Source: Burkholderia sp.
GTDB lineage: Bacteria > Pseudomonadota > Gammaproteobacteria > Burkholderiales > Burkholderiaceae
NCBI GenBank assembly: GCA_028292565.1
Contig: JAQGMD010000189.1
Span: 1 to 18,869 of the forward strand
DNA: 18,869 nt
Reading direction: 5' to 3'
The stretch's first letter is position 1; every line of letters begins with the position of its first letter. Made by a program: the position numbers and the translations under genes. This document shows, piece by piece, positions 14,615 through 18,869 of this stretch. The notes under the pieces were generated by a model. The model searched no databases, was not told the DNA's origin, and was given only the letters and a program-made list of their open reading frames with translations.

Positions 14615-16035
14615 ACGCACTGCATATGACCCTGACTGAAGCCGCGCAGGCGATAGCGAACAAGAAGGTCTCTTCGCTCGAGCTGACGCAGGCTGCGCTC
14701 AACCGCGCCCATGAACTGCAGGCGACGTTCAACGCCTTCGTGCGCTTCGACGATGAGGAAGCGCTGGCCGCAGCCCGTGCATGCGACCAAGAACTGTCGC
14801 GCGGCGCGATGCGCGGACCACTGCATGGCGTACCGCTCGCACACAAGGACATGTTCTACCGCGAGGGCAAGGTATCGACCTGCGGTTCGCAGCTGCGTGA
14901 GAACTGGGTAGCCGGCACTACCGCCACCGTATTGCGCAAGCTCGACGCGGCCGGAGCGATCCAGATCGGCACGCTCAACATGACGGAGTTCGCCTACGGT
15001 CCGACCGGACAGAATGCCTGGTTGGGCGACGCGAAGAATCCGTGGAATCCGGAGTACGTCACCGGCGGATCGTCCTCCGGTTCAGGCATCGTCACCGCAG
15101 CGCGCGTGGTTTATGCGGCGCTCGGTTCCGATACGGCAGGATCGGTACGCGTGCCGGCCAGCATTTGCGGCATAACCGCTATGAAGACAACTTACGGGCT
15201 GGTATCACGCGCGGGCTGCATGCCGCTTTCGGCGTCGCTCGATACGGTCGGCCCGCTGGCCCGCACCGTGGAAGACAATGCGCTGATGCTCTCCATCATC
15301 GCCGGATACGATCCGCTTGATCCGGTATCAGCGCAAGGATCAATCGGCAGATACAGCGCTGCCGCAACCCAGGGAAGAACCGCGTCGCTCAAAGGCCTGA
15401 GGCTCGGCATCCCGGTCGGATTCTTCGATGAACATCTCGACGCGGGCGTGGCAGCACTGCTGGCGGAGGCCGCTTCCGCATATCGCAAGCTCGGCGCAGA
15501 AGTGGTCGAGGTGAAGATGCCCGATCTCGATGCGCTCAATGCAGCCGGCATCCTGTTGACCTGGGGCGACGTCATTAGCATCCATGGTGACGCAATGCGC
15601 GAACGCAGCGGCGAGTACAGCTTGCAGACACGCGGGCGCATCGAGATTTCACTGGCAGCGAGCGCACAGGACTACATCGATGCGCAACGTTGTCGTAGCC
15701 ATGCGCTGCGGGAGTTTGCCGGTACGGTATTCTCAGAATGCGACGCGTTGCTCGCGCCGGTGCTGTCGTTCCCGGTACCCAAGCTATCCGAAGTGGATGT
15801 GTCCGGCGGACCGAATATGATGCGCATACTCGATGAATTCACGCGCATGATGCGCCCCATCAACGTGCTCGGTTTGCCATCGCTGGCTTTGCCCTGCGGC
15901 TTTACCGATAACGGACTCCCATGCGGGATGCAGCTCATCGGGCGGCCGTTCGCCGAAAGCCTGCTATATCGGTTGGGGGCCGCATACCAGGGAGCGACTG
16001 ACTGGCATCAACGTATCCCTGCAGCTGTGGCATAG
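14611..16035 (+). CDS. amidase, AtzE/GatA-like (amidase signature family)
   Basis: This is an amidase-signature hydrolase that splits a C-N amide bond. The 474-residue product has the full Ser-cisSer-Lys triad with correct spacing: Lys79 in PLAHKDMF, cis-Ser154 in TGGSSSGSG and nucleophile Ser178 in DTAGSVRVP (75 and 24 residues apart, as in characterised amidases). VPASICGITAMKTTYGLVSRAG and the C-terminal NVLGLPSLALPCGF segment are family hallmarks. The start codon overlaps the AtzG-like gene (ATGA), so the pair probably forms a heteromeric hydrolase like AtzE-AtzG. True AtzE acts on 1-carboxybiuret in cyanuric acid breakdown, but no cyanuric acid hydrolase or allophanate hydrolase gene is present here, so the substrate is open. 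GatA is unlikely because GatB is absent. Confidence 0.9.
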   Translation: MNALHMTLTEAAQAIANKKVSSLELTQAALNRAHELQATFNAFVRFDDEEALAAARACDQELSRGAMRGPLHGVPLAHKDMFYREGKVSTCGSQLRENWVAGTTATVLRKLDAAGAIQIGTLNMTEFAYGPTGQNAWLGDAKNPWNPEYVTGGSSSGSGIVTAARVVYAALGSDTAGSVRVPASICGITAMKTTYGLVSRAGCMPLSASLDTVGPLARTVEDNALMLSIIAGYDPLDPVSAQGSIGRYSAAATQGRTASLKGLRLGIPVGFFDEHLDAGVAALLAEAASAYRKLGAEVVEVKMPDLDALNAAGILLTWGDVISIHGDAMRERSGEYSLQTRGRIEISLAASAQDYIDAQRCRSHALREFAGTVFSECDALLAPVLSFPVPKLSEVDVSGGPNMMRILDEFTRMMRPINVLGLPSLALPCGFTDNGLPCGMQLIGRPFAESLLYRLGAAYQGATDWHQRIPAAVA

Positions 16036-16056
16036 AGCGGATTCTTCGCGGATGCA

Positions 16057-16101
16057 GGGTGCGCGATACGCACCGGCAGTTTCGGTGCGCATCGCGCACC
16101 C
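16057..16101. terminator. long hairpin after the amidase gene
   Basis: An 18-base arm (16057-16074) pairs with 16084-16101 with a single mismatch around a 9-base loop, starting 22 bases after the amidase stop. The sequence is very GC-rich with no T-tract. It may end the amidase transcript or belong to a dispersed intergenic hairpin family. Confidence 0.6.
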
Positions 16102-16261
16102 CGGGTGTTTCCCCTCCGATCGCCACGGCTATCGTTGCTCGTCTTCTGCTGACTTTACTCAAGGGGCATACCAACTGCCAGTGCAAGACTCTATACCTCC
16201 ATACTCATCTACGCGATTGACGCCCGCTCATCTTCGGGGGGCGGTCCATACAGGAGGAAAC

Positions 16262-16669
16262 ATGATGCAAAAAATCAAGCGGGGTTTCGTCGCATTTCTG
16301 GTTGGTGCGTTTACATTCGTCGGCTTCACCCAATCGGTGCAAGCGGCACTGATTGGTACGGAACAAGTAGCCTCCGTGCAGGCGTCCCGACAAAACCGTG
16401 AAAAAATCGCGGCCGCGCTCGCGCGGCCGGAAGTGATCGCACAGCTCGAGCAAATGGGCGTCGATAAGGATGGCGCGCAGTCCCGAGTCGCCGCGTTGAC
16501 CGATGCGGAAGCCGCGTCCGTGGCCGGCGAGATCGACAAGTTGCCGGCGGGAGCCAGCGACTGGGCCTGGGCCGGGTGGCTGGTTGGAATTTTCCTGATC
16601 CTGGTAATCACTGACTACATCGGCTGGACGCACATCTTCCCGTGGACCAAGGCGAAGGCCAAACGCTAA
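16262..16669 (+). CDS. PA2779-family protein with signal peptide and C-terminal membrane segment
   Basis: The 135-residue product matches the PA2779 family, whose function is not established. A signal peptide (MMQKIKRGFVAFLVGAFTFV..., cleavage near VQA-A) is followed by a helical core with REKIAAALARPEVIAQLEQMGVD, then RVAALTDAEAASVAGEIDKLPAG, the family hallmark. A membrane segment follows at about 101-123 (WAGWLVGIFLILVITDYIG), then a basic tail (KAKAKR). The ATG follows AGGAGG at 4-7 bases (ATGATG, so 16265 is also possible); the frame stays open upstream through the hairpin but without coding character. In other genomes it is often next to a PA2778-type cysteine peptidase gene; none is present here. 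Confidence 0.8.
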   Translation: MMQKIKRGFVAFLVGAFTFVGFTQSVQAALIGTEQVASVQASRQNREKIAAALARPEVIAQLEQMGVDKDGAQSRVAALTDAEAASVAGEIDKLPAGASDWAWAGWLVGIFLILVITDYIGWTHIFPWTKAKAKR

Positions 16670-16695
16670 GGGCGTTCGATAGGAGCATCGTAGCC

Positions 16696-16726
16696 CACGC
16701 GGTTTCGCAGCTTTTGATTCCGCGTG
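16696..16726. terminator. hairpin between PA2779-family and Hsp20 genes
   Basis: CACGCGG (16696-16702) pairs with CCGCGTG (16720-16726) around a 17-base loop in the 74-base convergent gap. Outer CGTAG...CTACG bases (about 16689-16748) could extend the fold. It could serve both convergent genes, but there is no T-tract. Confidence 0.4.
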
Positions 16727-16743
16727 AGCACGGAGTGCCCACC

Positions 16744-17415
16744 CTACGAAGATTCCGCCTGGTTGGTGCCACCCGATGATTTCGCCTGACCCGGCCCGGC
16801 ACTTGTCGACTGCTCCTGACCGCCGGAGCTAGCGGACTGCGGTGACGCCGCCTGCCCCTGACCGCCGGAGCCAGCGGATTGCGGTGACGCCGCCTGTCCT
16901 TGACCGCCGGAGCTAGCGGATTGCGCTGACGCCGCCTGTCCCTTCGCCGCACCACTGCCGGCGCTCGCCTGTATATTCAGCTTTTTCGCGCCGCCGCCGG
17001 TTTTCTTCGGCAGCGTCAGGACCAGTATGCCGTTCTCAACGCGGGCTTCCGCCTTTGATTCGTCGACTTCCTGCGGAAGGGTAAAGACGCGATATTCCTC
17101 GCCATAAACGCGTTCGCTCAAGAGCATGTCCCCGCGCTGATCGGTTTGTTCCTGTACCACGTCCGCGGCAATGGTTACCGTATTGCCGTCAACAGTAACC
17201 GCGATGTCCTCGCGGTTGGCCCCGGGGACATCCGCCCTCAGGATGTAGGCCTGGTCGTTTTCCTCGATATCGACCATCATGCGCGGCGCCTGCTCGAGAT
17301 TGCGCAGAACCGGCGCCATCGAAATGCCTCTCAAAAGATTTCCGATATCCGGAAGAATTCCAGGTTGTACCAAATTGCCCCGTTGACCGGGGCGTGTCAT
17401 CATGTTGCGAGCCAC
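16744..17415 (-). CDS. Hsp20/alpha-crystallin small heat-shock protein with repetitive C-terminal tail
   Basis: This is an ATP-independent holdase chaperone that keeps unfolding proteins soluble. The 223-residue product has the alpha-crystallin domain at about 45-138: MMVDIEENDQAYILRADVPG, EDIAVTVDGNTVTI, SERVYGEEYRVFTLP and the hallmark ENGILVLTLPK. The C-terminal I-x-I anchor is not evident (KLNIQA). After about residue 150 there is a low-complexity tail of about 75 residues of Gly, Ala, Ser and Gln, including three 14-residue repeats from a 42-bp DNA repeat. The start is GTG at 17415, chosen because AAGGAGG lies 5 bases upstream; an in-frame TTG at 17433 would include that ribosome site within the gene. 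Normal family members are about 140-170 residues, so the tail is an addition. Confidence 0.88.
   Translation of the reverse strand: MARNMMTRPGQRGNLVQPGILPDIGNLLRGISMAPVLRNLEQAPRMMVDIEENDQAYILRADVPGANREDIAVTVDGNTVTIAADVVQEQTDQRGDMLLSERVYGEEYRVFTLPQEVDESKAEARVENGILVLTLPKKTGGGAKKLNIQASAGSGAAKGQAASAQSASSGGQGQAASPQSAGSGGQGQAASPQSASSGGQEQSTSAGPGQAKSSGGTNQAESS
16816..16941 (-). repeat. three tandem 42-bp repeats inside the Hsp20 gene
   Basis: Three consecutive 42-base units (16816-16857, 16858-16899, 16900-16941) differ at only a few positions and keep the reading frame. Each encodes a 14-residue unit of the type QAASPQSASSGGQG. Partial, more diverged units flank them on both sides. It behaves like a coding minisatellite. 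Confidence 0.9.
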
Positions 17416-17802
17416 AGTGGCCTCCTTTTCCAAACTTCACGAAACAATCATCAATGTCCTGCCAATTGCCACGCCCATGAAGCGATGGCGATCGACGGCC
17501 GCATGCGCACGTGTGGTTGATCGGTGTGAAGACGCTGCAACGATGCACTCATGGTGCGAGCGAACAGTATCGACCCGCCTGCGCCTGTCACATGTACGTT
17601 CGCATACGTCATACCAGCATAGGCGGTCACGGGGGTGGTTGCTGTCAAAATGATGTCGCTCGTTTCCCAGGTGGGCATGTCCCAAACGGGCATGTCCCCG
17701 AAGTGGTGCATCCCTTGCCGCCCGTTTTGTTTTGCTCAGCGAAGTCGAACGTAGCCGCGTAAAAGTGGACTAATATTGTTTGAGCGACACAGGAGTGTAT
17801 CC
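17416..17802. other. 387-base divergent intergenic region
   Basis: This gap separates Hsp20 (-) from the small membrane protein (+). GGGCATGTCCC occurs twice, 15 bases apart (17673-17683 and 17688-17698). Several overlapping open frames of 80-86 codons run on both strands, but none has a good ribosome site or a recognisable protein pattern. No clear heat-shock promoter was found upstream of Hsp20. A TAATAT at 17771-17776 could be a -10 box for the membrane protein, with no good -35. Confidence 0.5.
17673..17698. repeat. tandem GGGCATGTCCC dyads
   Basis: Two exact copies of the imperfect palindrome GGGCATGTCCC sit 15 bases apart (17673-17683, 17688-17698), about 105 bases upstream of the small membrane protein gene. 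They may be a regulatory site; nothing else supports this. Confidence 0.4.
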
Positions 17803-18180
17803 ATGGAGAGCAAAAAGAACGCGCAGCCGGAAGGGCTATCCTTGTGGCTCAGATATTTGTGGCGGCTGGCGATGCCGTTCTGGTTATTCCGTGATGCGCG
17901 GAGCGGGACGGTGGAACAGCGGCGGGCCAACTACAATTTCAATCGTTCTCGCCGGCATTTTCTGCCTTTCTATATCGCGAAATGGATAGGCATCGCGCTG
18001 TGCTTGCTGCAAATGACACAACTCCTGTCGTACCTGATGAATCTCACCGTGGCGCAGAGCGTCAACCACCTGTGCGCCGCCTTGTTTTGCATGAGCACCG
18101 GCATCGGATTCGCGTTTGCCTGTGTGGTGATCGCAGTCATCTCGGCCAGCTATCTGTTCCTCACCTATGTGCACGATTGA
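17803..18180 (+). CDS. small membrane protein, not recognised
   Basis: The 125-residue product has a polar N-terminus with an aromatic/basic amphipathic stretch (LWLRYLWRLAMPFWLFRD, about 14-31) and a basic segment (RRANYNFNRSRRH). Two hydrophobic membrane segments follow, at about 57-80 and 95-121. There is no signal peptide and no known motif. The ATG at 17803 follows AGGAG by 7 bases; an in-frame TTG at 17776 lacks a ribosome site. It converges on the YkvA-like gene with only 6 bases between them. It is probably a real inner-membrane protein given the ribosome site and membrane pattern, but no function can be given. Confidence 0.7.
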   Translation: MESKKNAQPEGLSLWLRYLWRLAMPFWLFRDARSGTVEQRRANYNFNRSRRHFLPFYIAKWIGIALCLLQMTQLLSYLMNLTVAQSVNHLCAALFCMSTGIGFAFACVVIAVISASYLFLTYVHD

Positions 18181-18189
18181 CAACTGTCA
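18178..18189. terminator. palindrome spanning both stop codons of a convergent pair
   Basis: TGACA-AC-TGTCA is a perfect 12-base palindrome that contains the TGA stop of the plus-strand gene (18178-18180) and the TGA stop of the minus-strand gene (18187-18189). It is short and its role in termination is doubtful. Confidence 0.3.
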
Positions 18190-18573
18190 CCGACTGAACC
18201 ACCACCAGCCACCATAAATGGCCAAGGCCCAGATAGCCACAACGCCAACGGCGCCGGCGATACTTTTGGGCCTGGCCCGCCGTTCTTCCATCCATTTTTC
18301 CGCCTGTGCCCTGCAGCTTTCAACAACGTGCTTCGGAAGCAAGCGGACGGCAAGCCATATTACCGCCGGCAAAAGCAGCGCCTCGTCGAGATACCCTAGC
18401 ACCGGAATGAAATCGGGAATGAGGTCGATCGGACTGAGCGCATAAGCGACCGCAAAAATGCATAAGCCTTTCGCCAGCAGCGGCGTGTCGGAGTGGCGCT
18501 GGGCAAACCAGAGCATCACGGCATCGCGCTTGATCCGCTTTGCCCAGGTTTTGATGGAGGCTGTAATCGACAT
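18187..18573 (-). CDS. YkvA/DUF1232 family membrane protein
   Basis: The 128-residue product carries the DUF1232 core at about 35-75 with the hallmark AYALSPIDLIPDFIPVLGYLDE (43-64). A C-terminal membrane segment follows at about 107-125 (GAVGVVAIWALAIYGGWWWF). The N-terminus is basic and amphipathic. The biochemical role of the family is not established; members are small membrane-associated proteins. The ATG at 18573 has no strong ribosome site, but the start matches the family length. It is convergent with the small membrane protein gene and borders the repeat element at 18626. Confidence 0.88.
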   Translation of the reverse strand: MSITASIKTWAKRIKRDAVMLWFAQRHSDTPLLAKGLCIFAVAYALSPIDLIPDFIPVLGYLDEALLLPAVIWLAVRLLPKHVVESCRAQAEKWMEERRARPKSIAGAVGVVAIWALAIYGGWWWFSR

Positions 18574-18625
18574 AGGGTGCTTTCGTTCCGGATTGCGATT
18601 CTATCCAGAATCGGATTCGCCCGCT

Positions 18626-18831
18626 TAGGCGCCGCGCAGGGATAAGTTGGGCAATTTGGCGGCCGTCGCGGGATGCGGTGCAAGGGGCCCGCCGAGGGGC
18701 GTGAGGAGGAGCCATAGCGAGCTATGGCGACGACGAGCAACGCGTTCGCAAGAAAAAAGAAGAACAGGCTCTCTGCAACGCGCCTGCTACGGCCAGCAAA
18801 ATTAACCAACTTATTCCTGCGCGGTGCCTTA
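18626..18831 (+). repeat. dispersed inverted-repeat (MITE/REP-like) element, copy 2, complete
   Basis: This is an element of about 206 bases with terminal inverted repeats of about 26 bases: the left end reads AGGCGCCGCGCAGGGATAAG from about 18627, and the right end (18806-18831) is its reverse complement with a few mismatches. The pairing continues inward in weaker form (GGCAATTTGGCGGCC against GGCCAGCAAAATTAACC) for about 45 bases per arm. At the centre is GCCATAG-CGAG-CTATGGC (18711-18728). The same blocks occur inverted at 1-145. No transposase is encoded. A 97-codon minus-strand frame across it (18516-18809) also runs into the YkvA-like gene and is treated as repeat-derived. Confidence 0.8.
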
Positions 18832-18869
18832 CTGCTATTGATCCATTCGGTTGCCGTTTGCTGCCCGAG

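Noticed and set aside
16816..16941. regular repeats of 42 bases considered as a CRISPR array
   Set aside because: There are no spacers: the units are contiguous, in frame, and encode the Hsp20 tail.
17451..17762. overlapping frames of 80-86 codons on both strands between Hsp20 and the membrane protein
   Set aside because: Several compete on both strands, and none has a ribosome site, signal or recognisable motif.
18516..18809. 97-codon minus-strand frame MVNFAGRS... and its relative at 2-211
   Set aside because: Both lie on the dispersed inverted-repeat element, and the first runs into the YkvA-like gene; more likely repeat-derived than protein-coding.

Overview
The window looks like a chromosomal accessory or catabolic region of a betaproteobacterium, probably in the Burkholderiales. 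The reasons are a roughly 60% GC content by eye, two orphan Bug/TctC-type periplasmic receptors (a family greatly expanded in Burkholderiales), a long fused indolepyruvate oxidoreductase paired with an Lrp/AsnC regulator, an AtzG/AtzE-like amidase pair and a PA2779-family protein. The genus cannot be fixed from sequence reading alone. No rRNA, tRNA, CRISPR array, transposase, phage gene or plasmid gene was seen.

Layout. (1) 1-145 holds part of a dispersed inverted-repeat element; a second, complete copy lies in opposite orientation at 18626-18831. (2) 290-3858 (+) is a tight four-gene operon: a NitT/TauT-type ABC importer (receptor, ATPase, permease; both junctions overlap by 4 bases) followed 31 bases later by a nitrilase-family enzyme. 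(3) 3996-8153 is a divergent pair: a 155-residue Lrp/AsnC regulator (-) and an 1187-residue fused indolepyruvate ferredoxin oxidoreductase (+). (4) 8238-10181 (-) is a soluble hybrid histidine kinase with two nearly duplicate PAS domains. (5) 10610-11314 (+) encodes an exported, extremely Ser/Gly-rich protein. (6) 11628-14128 (-) carries a CHMI-like tautomerase gene coupled to a Bug receptor gene, then a second Bug receptor with its own terminator. (7) 14405-16035 (+) is an AtzG-like/AtzE-like amidase pair overlapping by 4 bases. (8) 16262-16669 (+) is a PA2779-family membrane-anchored protein. (9) 16744-17415 (-) is a small heat-shock protein with a repetitive tail. (10) 17803-18573 holds a small unrecognised membrane protein (+) and a YkvA/DUF1232 protein (-), convergent with 6 bases between them.

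Working together. Most identifiable enzymes concern uptake and breakdown of organic acids, amides, nitriles or aromatic amino acid derivatives: nitrile import and hydrolysis (inferred), arylpyruvate oxidation to aryl-acyl-CoA (family knowledge), a homoprotocatechuate-type isomerase, and amide hydrolysis. No complete pathway is present, and the substrates are inferences. All five convergent gene junctions carry a hairpin, a palindrome or an intergenic repeat. The divergent gaps carry possible operators, most clearly a tandem pair of identical 12-bp dyads at 14259-14283. I found nothing that is clearly a new defence, mobile or regulatory system. The best candidates for follow-up are the ABC-nitrilase operon, the Ser-rich exported protein, the repeat-tailed Hsp20 and the inverted-repeat element family.
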